Shown here one piece after another: positions 9,500 through 23,464 of a stretch of 64,000 nt of DNA (its first letter is position 1; the number at the start of each line of letters is the position of its first letter). The notes below the pieces were generated by a model that ran no database searches, was not told the origin of the DNA, and saw only the letters and a list, made by a program, of their open reading frames with translations. The position numbers and the translations under genes were made by a program. Source of the DNA: Inia geoffrensis. Taxonomy: Eukaryota; Chordata; Mammalia; Artiodactyla; Iniidae. The stretch spans positions 133,847,886 to 133,911,885 of the forward strand of contig CM070902.1 of the NCBI GenBank assembly GCA_036417435.1. Direction: 5' to 3'.

Positions 9500-12400
9500 T
9501 TGCTATTTTCTTAGTCTGCATCATGGGAGTGTATCTCTCAAGTGGTAAATGTGCATTTTTTCACTTATAGCTGGAATGTGGTCCAAGCTCACTTAGACAT
9601 TGTGTTTGTGGGAGAATAGGTAATCTTTGAGATCCCAAGAGAGAATATATGGAGAAAACTGCAGGTATTTTTGGATTTCAGGAAACCCTAAAGCTGGGCT
9701 ACTCTGCCTGAGTAGTGCTAAGAGAAACGCAGCCATCATCTGTGATGTATAATCTGGGGTGGTAAAATCTTGCCCGTGTGTCAGCATCTGTTTGCTTTTG
9801 AAACAACTAATTTAGATTCTTGGACTCATTGGATCTGAATATTCATAGCATTCATAGCTCAGTTCTAACCATTGTGCATTGTTTAAATAATTAGGTGGTG
9901 GGATTTTTTTGTTTGTTTTTGACTAGAAGAGATAGATGGAAACTTAGATGAAACTGAATTTTGTAGCACTGGTAGTGAATAAATGAGCTGACCATGGCAC
10001 TATTCTCTTATTATTTGTTATTGTTATAAGGTAATAGTCCTCACTTGATGTTGACGGATGGTGCATGACTAATTTTTCATGTGTATTTCTTCTCTCTAGT
10101 CAGCTCCTTAAGACATTTCTCACATTTTTAGTATTCCTTGCATGGGCTAGAAGTACTTTGAATGAGGGAGGGACTGCTTAAATCTCTAGGCTTGTGAATT
10201 TCCATAAATTGAGGTTGCCTATTCCTCTCCATTTTAAAACCTAAAAGTAGGAAATTGATTATTTTGTTTTGCTTTGTGGTTGATTTCTTCTGCTAGATAT
10301 GGAAGACATTTATTGAATGAAAGGTCAATTCCCTAAGTTTTAAAAATTAGATTTTGGGTCAGTATTTTGAGAACATTAAATATCTGCTTTGCCTTTTCAG
10401 AATTGTGGAGAAAGGCAGTCATTTAGAAGTGCAACATCAGTTAAAGCAGGGCATATTCTATGCCTCCCCTCTCAGATCAGTGTGTGCTTCCTTTGGAATC
10501 TGTAAGCACAACAGATACATTGACTAAGCTTCCTTGCTTTAAGGTGAAATAGTTACAGATCATGGCTTTAGTTTCCAAATTCTGATCTAAAGCACTTGGA
10601 GACTGTGCTTTTATAGGAGTATACAGCCTGGCACGCCCTCTTTTGAGGACTGGTAAACCTATTATGGGTAGGGGTGGGCATGGAATCCCATCAGTTTGTA
10701 GATCTATCCTTTTCTATGAGGATTAGCTTGCCTTATATTGAGGAGTGTGTTGATGGATAAAAGAGAAAGGAGGGCTTTGGTTCTCCATCTCTGCTAACCC
10801 CTTCATTGAAGCAATCCCTGAATTTTAGAAAGGAATACATACATCTCTTCAACTACCATCAGGGATTAACCGGTTTTAAATGCACCTTGTGCTACTGGAG
10901 AAGCCCTGGCCCACCTCCCCCCAGGGTGTGTTTGTGTAGCAGGGGGAGGGTGCACGAATGAGAGTTGAGGGAGTTGAACTTGCTTCTTTAGAAGAGCAGC
11001 TTCTGGTGGCTGAGCACGTCTCAAAAGCGCTTTCACACAAACTGCAGAAGGAAATTAAGTTTAGGTTACTCTCCCACAGGTTTTTGTTTGTTTGTTTGAA
11101 TTTGACTAAAGTTAATGATGTTTAAAAAAAAATAATAGAGGAAAGTTAGATTGTCCCCAAGATTATTATGAAGCCGGTTTTTGGTGGATCTCTGACTCTG
11201 GTGGGGGAAATTTTCCACGGCAAAAAGCAACGCTCTTAAACTGGTATGGAACCAGTTTTGCTCTGTCCCCACCCCCAGTTTATGAGCTTTGTAAAGATTA
11301 CCTTGGAAGAAAATTCATGAAAGCAAAAAAGCTCTGATTTAATATGAGCAAATATCAAAGAAGAATGCTTGATGTTTTGGAAAGTGCAGTTCAAGGAAGT
11401 GATTTCAAGAGGGAAATAAGTTATGCAGTATTTTGACCCAGTGAATGTCTTCATTTTTTCCCTTAAGACACCATTGTAAACTGTGTCCTTGACAGAAGAG
11501 GTTTCTTAAATGATTTCCTTCTAGTTTATCCTGAGAGCCCTGCTGAGCTTCCTGACTCAGACTAGAGGTTCTTCCATGATGAAGACGGGAGGAGGATTGA
11601 GTCATTTTTTTCATTCAGCTGGTTTATGGGGATCTTCTTTGGCAAAAAAAATAAAAAAATTAACACAAGTGCTCTCTCAAGAGAGTTAGGGATTCTATAC
11701 TATACCATGAAAAGGTATTCAATAGCTGATTCTATATACTGTTTTGAAAATGGAATTTAGTGAATGCTGCACCTAAAGCAACTTAAATGTCAAATATACT
11801 AATTATCTTAATCATGGATAAGAGAGAAATCTCTCTCATCTGGGTACTGTCACTTACTTGTTTTGATAATCCAAATCTATGTATTACATAATAGCTGTAA
11901 AATGGAGGAATTATAAAGCTGGTTTGCTTCATTACAGCTTTGAGGTATAACATACAACTTGATTGCTTCTAATATATAAACTTAGTTTTCGATTAGCAAA
12001 TTTCTCTATTTTGTTTGCTTTCCAAGATAGGAAAATAAACTTATTTCCAAAATCTGTCTTCTGAAATGGCAAGTCCTGTATGTGAGATGTGGTGAGAAGG
12101 ACTACAGGCAACAGTGTATTCTGACTTTACTTCCATACTACTTGGAAATACAGCCTGCACCTTTAGGACAATGTTTCTTGGCTCAGAAGTACAAACGTAA
12201 CAAGCTTGGGTATCATAATCTCTTTGTTGTGGTTCAGTTACATTTTATTGATATGGGGTGGGTGCATAACTTTTACAGCTTAAATGATTACCTGTCCTTT
12301 TTACTTAAGTTAAAAAAAAATTGAAAGTTGTAGTATTTTAGCTCTGCTTCTGATTGTTCTTCATGCATTTTAATATGAACATAACCTGTATTCATTTGCT

Positions 12401-13234
12401 CAAAATAATACAGCAGCTAGAATGCAAAGTAATGTCTTGCTCAAATATATATGTACCAGATGAAGTTTAGCTTTAGGCCTCTGGTGGAGCAGGGGGAGAA
12501 TAAGATTTATAACTTTTAGTGTTAATGCCCTTGGAGACCCAAAAGTAAAAATTAACTTTAATAAACATCCCAGTGCTGACTTTTTGTGTCTTGGCAGTGA
12601 TCAGTGTTGAGAATCCTGCTCCTGTGCAAACTTTTCCCTTTTCCTATCTATCCACAGTGAGTTAAAGCTTAACCTGATGGCCACAAAGCCAGCAGACTTA
12701 ATATCCTGAAAGCCGTTTTCAGTGGTGAACGTCTGTTGTTTTCTTGCATTGGTTTATTGGCTTCGTTTTTAATTTAACCATATTGGACTCCTATCAGGTT
12801 CTTAAAGCAGTAATTTGATGTCAGATTTAATATATTAAGAGGAAATCCCAATAGTGACATCTTGTCAAAAGGAACTGAAGCAAACAGAAGGGAGAAATAT
12901 ATTGTATTTCTATTGACAGCTAAATTGTCTTTATTTTGGTATTAGGTATTGTATTTCCAGAGGGCACCCATAGTTCGACCACATTCTAAAAGTACCAAGG
13001 ATTGTTCTTCCTCCACAGTGGCTCATGTGATGATGAATGCTTGGAGATCTGCGGGCCACATGATCCTTTGTTTGGGTGGGCTGGGGAGAGTTAAGGATGT
13101 GACTCCTGAGTCACTGGCTCGCCTTTATTTTACCCAAAAGGATCTTGCCTTTCTTTTCAGTATTGCTTACAGCTCGATTGGCAATTAAACAAATAAAAGT
13201 GAAGGAATGTTTTAGGGGCAGTGTGGTTATATTA
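9500..13234. other. Intron 1 stretch, nothing recognised
   Basis: Mostly unique AT-rich sequence. Short open frames here show no family resemblance and no splice context that I can defend. Confidence 0.5.
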
Positions 13235-13425
13235 AGCTCAAAGTTCTCAAACTGGATTAGACACAAGAAACAACATGAGTGCTTCTTAACATGCAGATTC
13301 TGCTCTCCCCTCCCCCCCAGAGATTCCTTTTAGGCAGGTCCAGGGTGGAGCTTGGGTGGAGCCCTCCTGGATCTGAGGCCAGAGGCCCACCTACCACACT
13401 TTGTGAAATGGGGTGTGTGTGAGGG
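13235..13425 (+). repeat. MER5A-like hAT element
   Basis: It starts CAAAGTTCTCAAACTGG, has ACATGCAGATTCTG and AGAGATTC in the middle, and ends CACACTTTGTGAAAT, which resembles MER5-type elements. It is degenerate. Confidence 0.5.
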
Positions 13426-13814
13426 AGATACAGTATCATATAAACTATGTCGTGTAATGCAGTTACATTTTGATTTAATATATATTTTTATATACACATC
13501 CCCCCCCATTGAAATAGACAAGAGGTTGGTACAGAAGGTAGATATCTACCTCTATAAATTTATGTACTTATTATAAACTCTATTAGTTGAAATGTCCAAA
13601 TGCACCTATATTTAAAAAATAAAAGGAAAAGGAAGGTACCAAGAAGTAATGTGCAATGTTTGATCCAGCAGCACTTTCCCAAAAATTGTTTCTTAAGGAC
13701 CTGGATACTTAATTTACCCTTTTCTATCCACTCTGGTCTCCCTCCCAAAACTACTAACTCACTCTTCAACATCCCCCCACCCCCATCCCCCGTTCATCAG
13801 GTGGCAGTTGTTTT

Positions 13815-14117
13815 GTTTTGTTTTTAATTTTTATTTATTTATTTTTGGCTGCATTGGGTCTTCGTTGCTGCGCACAGGCCTTCTCTAAGTTGCTGCAAGC
13901 GGGGGCCACTGGGCTTCTCGTTACGGTGGCTTCTCTTGTTTCGGAGCACAGTCTGTTAGGCTCCTGGGCCTCAGTAGCTGTGGCACGCAGGCCCAGCAGT
14001 TACAGCACGCGGGCTCAGTTGCTCCGTGGCATGTGGGATCTTCCCCGACTAGGGCTTGAACCCGTGTCCCCTGCGCTGGCAGGAGGACTGCCAACCACTG
14101 CGCCACCAGGGAAGTCC
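13815..14117 (-). repeat. CHR SINE, long subtype, minus strand
   Basis: ATTTATTTATTT reversed tail, GGCTGCATTGGGTCTTCGTT, and right end CACCAGGGAAGTCC. The target-site duplication CAGGTGGCAGTTGTTTT / CAGGCGGCAGTTGTTTT is at 13798-13814 and 14118-14134. Confidence 0.93.
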
Positions 14118-14134
14118 CAGGCGGCAGTTGTTTT

Positions 14135-15979
14135 TGTTCCTAGAGAAAAGTTATAACTGTGAATTGGTCAATTATATCCAAACTTTTGAAACTGAAATAA
14201 AAGTTAGGGTTTTTTTTTCCTTTCTTTTAAAGAAGAGCATTGTCTAGGTGTACTGTCATTGAACAAATAATATGCAACAAAAATTTAAAAATGGGGCTCC
14301 TATGGGAAGTAAATGTTAAAATTATAGCAGAAGTCAGTTCCTGTAACAAAATTCAGGAAACACTTTCTGGTATGTGGGTGTTGTAACTTTTCAATTCTTG
14401 GAACTTTCCTTCAGGAAACTGTCCTGTCAAAAGCAGAGCAGTCGATAAAATATGAAGCACAATTAACAAACTCTGTTGTGCAGTGTAATTAAATTTTGAT
14501 TTGGGGCATATGTTTTTGTGGTGGTGCTAGAGCTGAGACTGTCATGTGACTTTCATCGTGTATAACGTGCATCTGGATAACTTGTTAAATGGCTTCTCTC
14601 CCTCTCCCCATTCTCTTTGCTTTAAAAATACAGGTGTACCTGATTTGCTCTGGATGTGAATTTATGGAAAGTGGTATTTTTAAAATTTATGGAAAGTGGT
14701 ATTTTTAAAATTAACCAGTTCCCATTGTTTTGTATAAAAGTATGAAACTTGTTTCTTTTCCAGCTTTACAGAAATTACATATTTTTGTCTCATGATTGAC
14801 AAACTAATATTTTACCTTAGACATTTACATTTCTAAGTAAGGTGGTCTACCTAGTAAGTTGGTAACTTAAGCTGCCAAAATGCTAATAAAAATTTGAGTC
14901 CATGATTTTAATTTTTTTCTTTAAAGGAGAATAACCTCTTACTAAGTTAATAGGACGTTTTAAGTAAGTTTTTTTTTTTTTTGGTTAAAAACATATTTAT
15001 TTGTTCAAAGTTCTAGACAATAAAACAATAGCTAAAGCTCTTGTTTTATTCAAGTAACTTTGACCTAGCATTTACACTTCTAGGAATTATGTTTTTCTGT
15101 TAATCTTTTATAAGCTGTGTATCTCCCTTTCCCACTCAGTTCCCTCTTAGAGTTCAACCATACTTATGCTAGCTCTCCATTAAGAAAAAAAGAAAATCTG
15201 CGTAAATATAAACTTTGTACCAGATGGAAAAAATCAGGCAGCAACATTTACTAACATTAGGATAGTAAAAGGGTAGAATGAAACCCAGTATGTTACATTT
15301 GTTTCAAAATGGAGTTCTGCTACCTGAAGATGTTGGGAAGAATAAACAGTGGCCTGTGTCACTTGGTTTTAGTAAAATTCAGAGTAAACCAATTAAACTT
15401 AGTTTTTGTTTTTAAATCGGAACTATGCCCAGAAGGCAAAAAGCCCTAGATGGGAGGTTATAAAAGATTGAATATGATCATTTCTATCATATTGCTGATT
15501 GTGTAGGGGTTTTGTTTTAACCCTCATGACAGGGGCCTTTTCTTACAAACATCTTTGTATTTTTCTCATTTTAACAGTCATATTTTTCTAAGGATACAGT
15601 GAAAATCATTAGATTTACTTCATGTGAGTTTAATTTGTAGGCTTTAAAAATCTTGACAGTTCTCATGATAAGCCTAGAATAAAACTTGGTTTCTATCTGA
15701 CTTCACCCGTAATTCTGTGGTGAAACCCCTAAAGTATTAGTATTATCCATTATTTTAAAGAGCAAAGTAGAAGCTTCACTTTTGGTCTTTTGGTAGCTTG
15801 GTAAATTACTTTTTTTTTTTTTTTTCTTTTTGCAAAGGGGGCGGGGCATGTTCACCAGATCTTTTATCTCCCATGTTACTTGTCACTTTACGCTTCTTCC
15901 CAGCCCAGCTTTTTTGTTTGTTTTGTTTTCTTTTTTCGTTTTTTCTTTTCTTTACAACTTTGAGGTATATTTTACGTAT
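14135..15979. other. Intron 1 stretch with one tandem duplication
   Basis: No gene or clear interspersed repeat. The only structure seen is the 25-bp duplication at 14661-14710 and T-rich runs near 14970 and 15810. Confidence 0.5.
14661..14710 (+). repeat. Perfect 25-bp tandem duplication
   Basis: TTTATGGAAAGTGGTATTTT followed by TAAAA is present at 14661-14685 and repeated without a mismatch at 14686-14710. The identity suggests a recent duplication. Confidence 0.97.
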
Positions 15980-16246
15980 CTTAAAAGTTGACCATTTCAA
16001 GTATACAGTTCAGTGATTTTTAATTACTTTACTGATGCAAACATCACCATTGATCAATTTTAGAACATTTTATCCTCCCAGTAAGATCCCTCATTGCCCC
16101 ATCCAACCATTAATCTACATTTTGGGTGTAAATGTGCCTTTTGTGAGTGTCTCATGTACACGGAATCTTGTAGTTTCTTGCATCTGGCCTTTTTCACTCA
16201 CATAATTTTTTGAAGTTCATCTGTGGCATAGCATGTGTCAGTAGCT
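15980..16246 (+). repeat. LINE-1 (L1M-type) fragment, left part
   Basis: CATTTCAAGTATACAGTTCAGTG, then AATTTTAGAACATTTT and TTCATCTGTGGCATAGCATG, is wording typical of old mammalian L1 fragments. It continues after the SINE at 16247. Confidence 0.65.
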
Positions 16247-16450
16247 CTTTTTTTTTTTGCGGTACGCAGGCCTCTCACTGTTGTGGCCTCTCCCGTTGAG
16301 GAGCACAGCCTCCGGACACGCAGGCTCAGCAGCCATGGCTCAAGGGCCCAGCCGCTCCGCGGCACACGGGATCCTCCCGGACCGGGGCACGAACCTGCGT
16401 CCCCTGCATCGGCAGGCGGACTCTCAACCACTGCACCACCAGGGAAGCCC
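16247..16450 (-). repeat. CHR SINE, short subtype, minus strand
   Basis: T-run, then GCGGTACGCAGGCCTCTCAC, and right end CACCACCAGGGAAGCCC. It interrupts the L1M fragment, so it is younger. Confidence 0.92.
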
Positions 16451-16695
16451 AGCCCTGTCCTTTTAATTGCTGAGTAATTAATTCTGTTGTCTGGATAGGT
16501 AGACTGGTTTTTTCCAGTGTTTTGCCTTTTGTGGGGGGGTATTTGAATAATGCTGCTATGAACATTTGCATGCAGGTCTTTGTGTAGACTATGTTTTTCT
16601 TTCTCTTGGTTAGGTACACTATGAGTGGAATTGCTGGTCTTATGACAGTTTTGTACTTAACCTTTTGAAACACCACCAAATTGTTTTCTAAAATA
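16451..16695 (+). repeat. LINE-1 (L1M-type) fragment, right part
   Basis: Continues the fragment from 16246: TCCTTTTAATTGCTGAGTAA, then AATAATGCTGCTATGAACAT and GAGTGGAATTGCTGGTC, ending near TTGTTTTCTAAA. Confidence 0.7.
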
Positions 16696-18949
16696 TATGC
16701 TCACCCATAGCCCATGTTTAAACCGATATAATTCATTCAATTTCTTGTGACTTATGTACTATTCTCACAGTCAGTTGGGCTGTGAAAGTAGTGGTTCTGA
16801 GATGTGATCAATTTTGCATTTGATTATTAGAAAATGTTTTAAATTTATATATGTCTTAAAAACACAACTCTTTTTTCCTATAAAGAAAATCCCTTTTGGT
16901 ATTTTTAAGATTGATTCGGCTTTTTGATGAAGAAACTTATCAAGGAATGTTTAAAGAATACCAAATTTAAAGTATCAGTGCATGCTGTTGTCAAAATCGC
17001 AAAAGAAACTTCCAACCCACAACTCAAATATCACAAATATATTATTAAATATAACTCCTTTATTTCATAACTGCAAAATGGCCCTAGAAATTGTTAACTT
17101 CAATACACTTTATAATAAAAACATTCAGGCAGAAATTAGCTGTTTTCATTCACTACAGCCTCACATGCAAAGATATGTTATCTAAATGAAGCTTCTGGAA
17201 ATTATCATTGAAACTTGGGTCCTGCCAGGGGAAGGTGGTGACCACGTGCCCTCAGTCGGTGGTGTGCTCCAACCTTCAGGAAAAGATACATCTGTTTTAC
17301 AAACAGAAACATTTCATGAAATGCTGTGAAGTTATCTGTATGTGCATGTTTGATGGTAGTGATAGCGGATCATCTTATCAGCACTCCACTGCCATTCTGT
17401 TTTTTAAAAAAAGGCTGTGAGGCCCTGGTTCATTGTCCACTGCACAGCTGCCTTGAATGAGTCTGCCCAGTGTGTCTTCTGCGTTGGAGGACATGTTATC
17501 AGAATTCACTGCTTCTGAGTATTAATTTTTACCTACTTAAAGATTATATATCAGTATTAATAGCTTTATGCCTGTGGCCAGTTCACATGCATGGACAGTG
17601 CTTTTAATACTGGTTCTCTGTATCCTGTATCGATGGAGCCTCACTGCTCGGTCAGAGCCATCCGCAGTGTGTGCAGGGCTCTGAGCTTCTTCGGACAGAT
17701 CTGGGGTTTCCCTCCCCACAGGGAGAAAACCAGCAAACAAGCTGGCAGCAACACAACGGCAGACTGTGTTAGGTACTATGACAAAAATCCAACCGGGCCG
17801 GGGCGGAGAATAAGGGAGTGTGGGGAACTTGTTTTCACGTGCGCCATGAGGACGTTCGAGGAAGTTAACCTGAAATGGAGAAAATGCAAATCATGACAAG
17901 TTAGATTTAATTGTCCTTTCAGAATGTAATAAGTGATATTGGTGGGAAGGATGGCATTTTTAAACAGGGTAAATATGGTTTTAGGAAATAGCCGTCATGT
18001 GGCAGTTTCTCAAAATAAAATTTTAATAGTCTTTGTGAATTCTACCAAAACTCAGCCCAATTAAAAAAAAATTTTTTTTAAATTTTCATGAAGGCAAAAT
18101 GAGTTCCATAACAACGTAACTTGAACTTTAAAAATAGAGACTATGTTTTCTAAAAGTTTGCTTTAATTGGTGCATAAATATAAATAAGTTAAACATGTGG
18201 GAAAGAAATTTGAGAGGACATTTTCCTTAGTTTGGAAGCCATCAAATAAAGGATGTGATAGAATTAGAGAAGTCCTAGCTCAGTGAGGACAGTCATAAGG
18301 GAATGAAGATTTAGACTGTTGCGGAGGGTTTTTAAGCCTGGCTATTTTAAAAGGTTAATCTACAAAGCCTCTTTTTATACATGTGAAAGGCTGTTATGGG
18401 GAGTGGGGTGAAAGATGGCCTCCATCTCTGCCAAAAGCAGATCTTGAAGAAATAATTTATATATGTTAAGAGGTTTAAGCAAAGCCCGGGAATGAGCTTC
18501 TCATTGAAGATAAGTAAACATGAAAATATAGTAGAAGGTGGTGTTCTTTTAGTATATATAGAAATAGAAAATAATGTTCTACTTTGGATATTTTAGGAAG
18601 TAGCAGATGGTTTTGAGTACCTTTTTCTCAAGGGATTCTGTGGCTTCTTAAAAAAAAAAATGTGATCACAGCAAACTACTAGAGGAACTGAAAGTTCTTA
18701 TCCTCTGCATGCATCATGGCTTTATTTGATTATATAGAGTTGCTTCAAGGATCCTGTGCTCATTATCACCTTATCTCTTTTGTACCTCTGTTTTATAGTT
18801 ATTTTCAAATAGATGCATTTAGTTCTATACCTTTTGTGGCATGATATATGGTAATTTTGTGACTGTATTGTGAACATGTGAAAAGAAGGTGTATTCTTTA
18901 TTTTCAGGGTCCAGAGTTAAACATGGGTTTGTACATTAGAACTATTTTA
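16696..18949. other. Intron 1 stretch, mostly unassigned
   Basis: No gene. A segment at about 17765-17880 (ACTATGACAAAAATCC to GAGGACGTTCGAGG) resembles L2-associated repeat wording but is weak. The remainder shows nothing I recognise. Confidence 0.45.
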
Positions 18950-19530
18950 CATTATTTCTATATTCTTTGTCCATTTATTCTGCCGTAGACTGGGAGATGA
19001 ATAAAGATCTATCTAATACAATTAGAGAATTTCTGTTTCTCCTAGTATCTTCTGAAGTTTTTGCTTTACAAATGTGGTTGCAATGCTTTTGGTGTGCAGA
19101 TATTCAGAATTGTTACATCTTCATTTTAGATCGCTCCTCTTGAAGGTATTAGTTTCTTATGTATACTTCCAGTTTTCTTTGAGTATTGGTGACATTTTTT
19201 TAAAAAATAAAAGATACATCTTTACATCTTTCATCCACATGGAAACTATTTTGGTTTAAGGAGTGGGAGGGGTGGTCCAGCCCCCCTCCCAGCCTGCCCC
19301 CAAACAAAACATTTTGTTCTCTGTTCAAGAACCACCATCAAACTCAATGATTGTAACTTTCTAATATGTCTTAATATGTGAAAGAGCTAATCTCCCTTCT
19401 TTACCCTTCATGCTTTCAGAATTTTCATGGATATTTTTTTCATGTATATTTTTCAAGATCAGCCTGAGTATTTTGTCAAAAACTGGTGGCTTTTAATAGG
19501 GTGACTTCCTAACAAACTTATAAAACCTCA
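18950..19530 (-). repeat. Old LINE-1 ORF2 fragment, antisense
   Basis: T-rich wording such as TGCAGATATTCAGAATTGTTA matches old L1 ORF2 read backwards. It has no open frame of note. Confidence 0.45.
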
Positions 19531-20717
19531 TCCTGTTTTTCAGAAGTATTAAAGTTTTAAACAGGATCTCTGTTTTTTTTAGATTTTCGTGGAATGGAAA
19601 AGGGTAAGTCCCAGTGCCAGGGACTCCTGAATCACCAGACAGACACCACTCATTTATGTTGGAGACATTTGGGAAATCCTGTTTGCCTCAGTTTCTCCAG
19701 AAAGAAGTGAAAATGTACATTTGCTCTTGTCATGGATGAATGTATTATTAATATAACTCTAACTGGAATCGTATTTTTGTAGGTGATTCACATCTGGCTT
19801 TGGGCAGAAACAGCATTTTGCAGTCTCTGTATTGCTGTGCATAGTATCTCACTTTCTAGCAGACTTTTTGGTCATTTGCTTTTCCTTGACCATAAAAGAT
19901 ATAATTTAGGCTCTTTAAAAATCTTTTTGTAGTTCAGTAAAATAAAAGCAGCAGTTTATTAAAGTTAATTGTAATTAAGACGAAAGAGAAATATCTTCCT
20001 TAAATCTCAACAACTTAACTAAAGATGTTTTTTTGTTCCTTTCAGCTTTTTTCTTTATACATTAAATGTTTTCACATAGTTGAACTATTCTTTGTATACA
20101 TTTGATAAGTGATTTAGTCAATGAATGGGGAAAAGAAGATGAGGTTGGGATTACTTTAGGATGTTGTGATTTTTTGAGATCGTCATTATCTCTTAAATTT
20201 GAAAAGGAACAGATAAGACTTTCAGATCTTTTATGCTTAGAAACGCCATGCTAAGAATACATTTTTTAAAAGCTGAAAATATTGACTAAAACAAGGTGTT
20301 ATTTTATACGTTGTGCTATAGAAGCCAGGGTAGTAATGGAGATATTAACACACTGCCACTTGGGTTTAATAGATATTGCAGCCTGTTCATGGTTCTGGTT
20401 ATGGAAACCACACTGAATACCATAGTTATGAACTTCACTCGTTCATATTTACTTATAAGACTGTCATAGTTGAAGAGCTAGTGTAGCTCACAAATTCATA
20501 ATAATTGAAGACCCCTTGTAGGATTTTTTCTTCTCTATTCACACTTGCAGATAGTGTTCATGCATGTTCACACAGAACCCAAACATTGCCTCAGTAGAAG
20601 TTGAAATCATATATTCAGACTGAAATCATTTCTAGTCATGCTTTTAAATATTAGTTTGAAAAATTGCTTTTCTGGTTTTTTCCTATTAGTATCATTTTAA
20701 AATCAGCAAGAAAATTA

Positions 20718-20850
20718 GGAGTTCCCTGGCGGGTCAGTGGTTAGGAGTCTGCACTTCCACTGCAGGGGACATGGGTTCGATCGAGATCGGGGGAACTAAG
20801 ATCCTGCATGCCATGTGGCGTGGCCCCTCCCCCCCAAAATAAAAAAAAAT
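20718..20850 (+). repeat. CHR-2-like SINE
   Basis: GGAGTTCCCTGGCGGGTCAG head, GGTTCGATC box B, and an A-rich tail. The target-site duplication AAAATCAGCAAGAAAATTA / AAAATCAACAAGAAAATAG flanks it. Confidence 0.9.
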
Positions 20851-21519
20851 AAAATCAACAAGAAAATAGATTTTTGACAATTGCCTTAACTTTGTAAATC
20901 TCAATCAGATTTATCAGGAACAGAAAATTCAGATACTCATATTTTTATAGAACTCCTTTAAAAATTGTGCCCAAACTGTAGGACAGCAAGAGTCACTGAA
21001 ATTACTTATTTACTTGAGGAAAACATTTCTGATTTAATTCAAAAATGATTTTTTTCCCCCATTATATTTTCATAGTTGAGCTGGTAAGAGTGGGTGGTTA
21101 TTTCAGTAGGTGTTGGGAAGTTTAAAAAGCATAGATAGTTTCCTAATTACTGATTTTCTCCCCAAAATGGGTTTGGAACACAGAAAGCAGCAGAAGCAGT
21201 AATGAAAATCATGTGATGAAGATTAAACTCCCCAGGCTGCACCCAGAATGTTTCTTCACTTATGGTACCAAAATGTCAAAAATTTGGAACAATAATGGAA
21301 AACAGTGCAGTTGATGAAACAAAGCATACAAACCATGCTTGAATAAGATGGTTTATCCTATACTCAAGTTAGTTTTTTGTTTTGGCAGGAGAGAGGAGTG
21401 GTGTAGGGCATCTTTAGGTTTAATAGGAGGAGAATGTGGAAAAAAATTATTTTGGGAGTATTTCTGTTGGTAAACTTGGACACTTTGAAGGACAGAGACT
21501 TTATGTATAGTTTCAGTAT

Positions 21520-21700
21520 ATGATAATAACAGTCATTTATTGAGCATTCCATTATATTCTGAGCTGGGAACTTTGCATATTTGATATCCCTGAATCTGTA
21601 TGACAAGAGATTATCACTCCTATTGCATGGATGAAGAAACTGAGGCTTGTGGAGATTAACTGACTGACCCAGGTTACACAGCAGTGACAGCTTGACACAC
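21520..21700 (-). repeat. MIR SINE, minus strand
   Basis: CATTTATTGAGCATTCC, GAAGAAACTGAGGCTTG and CAGGTTACACAGCAGTGACAG match reversed MIR in order. Confidence 0.7.
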
Positions 21701-22484
21701 AACCTCTACTAATCTACTCCAGACTTTTCATTTAATTGTCTTATCCTCATACACTTATCCATATGGCCAATGTTGCTTGGTTTACTAATAAACAAAGGAA
21801 GGATGGAGAAAGTGGAATATGATTGTATGTGTATGTCCGTCTGTCTTTTAGCTCAACTGTGACTGTGGAACAGAAAAAGGGAGGGAAAATAGGGAAACAC
21901 GGTATGTGTAAAATTCCTCTCAGGGTGAAGAAATGTGCAGAAGAAATGTGAGGTCAGTCTTCACTAATGCCCAGCACTGGGAAGTACCTTTTCCCCACAA
22001 CTTGGTCGCCACATGGAGAATGAGGGAGAGAATGCAACTATTTGAAGCTGTGGGGTATTTGTAATTCAGGCAACTCCTGTAGTATTTGGAAGGGGAGATA
22101 TGTATGAACCTTTGTGGATAAAAGATGTGAAATCCTTTTTACCCCGTATGCTCCTCCAGGATGCTGCTTCCATGTAAGAAACTCATTGTGGGACAAAGCA
22201 GACATCCTTCTGCCTCTTTTTAGTATGAAATGCATGCACCCCTTTGCCTCTGCTGCAGGACACCACACTTCTCATACCATCCTTGGATTCTCCTTGTTTT
22301 CTGCTGTTTTCTTACCTGCTCTATATGCTGCCAGCTCTAGAAACCATCATATTGTGTTTAATATTGAATTATTTTGCTTTCTCCTTGGGTAGAAGAGTGG
22401 GAGGAGCATAGAAAGCACGGGGGTAGGGAGACCAATGCCTGTGTTGCTTTGCCCAGTTCTTGGACTCCAGCTGTATGTATTTAT

Positions 22485-22650
22485 TAATAATAGCTCGCAG
22501 TTATTAAATACTTAACTATGTGCCAGGCACTGGGCTAAGGTAATTGTATGCATTAGGTAATTGAATTCTTACAACAGCCCTAAACCTTTGGTACAATTAT
22601 CTCCATCTTAAAGAAGAGGAAACTAGAGCTTAGAGTTTGTGACTTATGCG
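22485..22650 (-). repeat. MIR SINE, minus strand
   Basis: TATGTGCCAGGCACTGGGCT and GAAGAGGAAACTAGAGCTTA are reversed MIR landmarks. Confidence 0.7.
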
Positions 22651-22791
22651 GTTGACCATAGTTAGTCACAACAGAGTCCCAAAGGTCCCTTTCACAAATG
22701 TAGCTATTAAGAAAGATCTCCATGTTTGTTTTCAGTCTGCTTTCTCAGTAGAAAATAACAGTGACTTGAGAATATTTCTCATTCTCTACTG

Positions 22792-23035
22792 TAGTGGCTC
22801 TCAACTCGGGGGAGGAAGGGAAAGGAAGGAGGAAGAGGGTATCTAGGGTATTTTCCCACCCCCGCCCCCAGGGATATTTGGCATTTCTGGTATATTTGAT
22901 TGTCACAGCAGGGAGGAGGATGTGCTACTGTCCTCTAAGATAGAGGCAGGTGGTCCTGTTACACTTCCTACAGGGCACAGGACAGTCCCCACAATGAAGA
23001 ATGATTTGGCCTAGAGTGTCAGTGGTGCCATGGTT
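22792..23035 (+). repeat. Non-autonomous hAT element (MER53-like)
   Basis: It starts TAGTGGCTCTCAACTCGGGG, contains GGGATATTTGGCATTTCTGG and GCACAGGACAGTCCCCAC, and ends GTGCCATGGTTGAGGACCCC, a common small mammalian hAT element. I recall the name MER53 but am not certain of it. Confidence 0.6.
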
Positions 23036-23464
23036 GAGGACCCCTTCTCTGCAGAGCCCCCCTAGTTCATAGGCCTGGGGATATTTGTGCTTCAGCGAGC
23101 ACCTGTGCATTGTCATCAGACTCCAGCTCAGTCGGTGCTGGCGCCAAATGTGAGTTATTCGGCCATGTTTGGGACATAGTGCGCAAAACACTGCTAGGTA
23201 CTGTGTGGATTACACTGCCCTGTAGAAAAGGGAGAAGTGGTCAGACTTCTCATAGAAATTCAGAAAATGGAAGAAACACTTCTGAGTGCGGTGAGGAAAG
23301 GATTTGTTGAAGCAGAGGGGTCATGGCCCAGGCAAGGGCTTGGATGGATACAAGTTGCGAATTAGGGAAGTATCGATCCCGAGTGGGTAGATAAAGAGCA
23401 CAGTATTCTTTTTAGGGCTGGAGGTACATCTGGGGGACATTTTCAGGCTTCTTTCTTACCCAGT

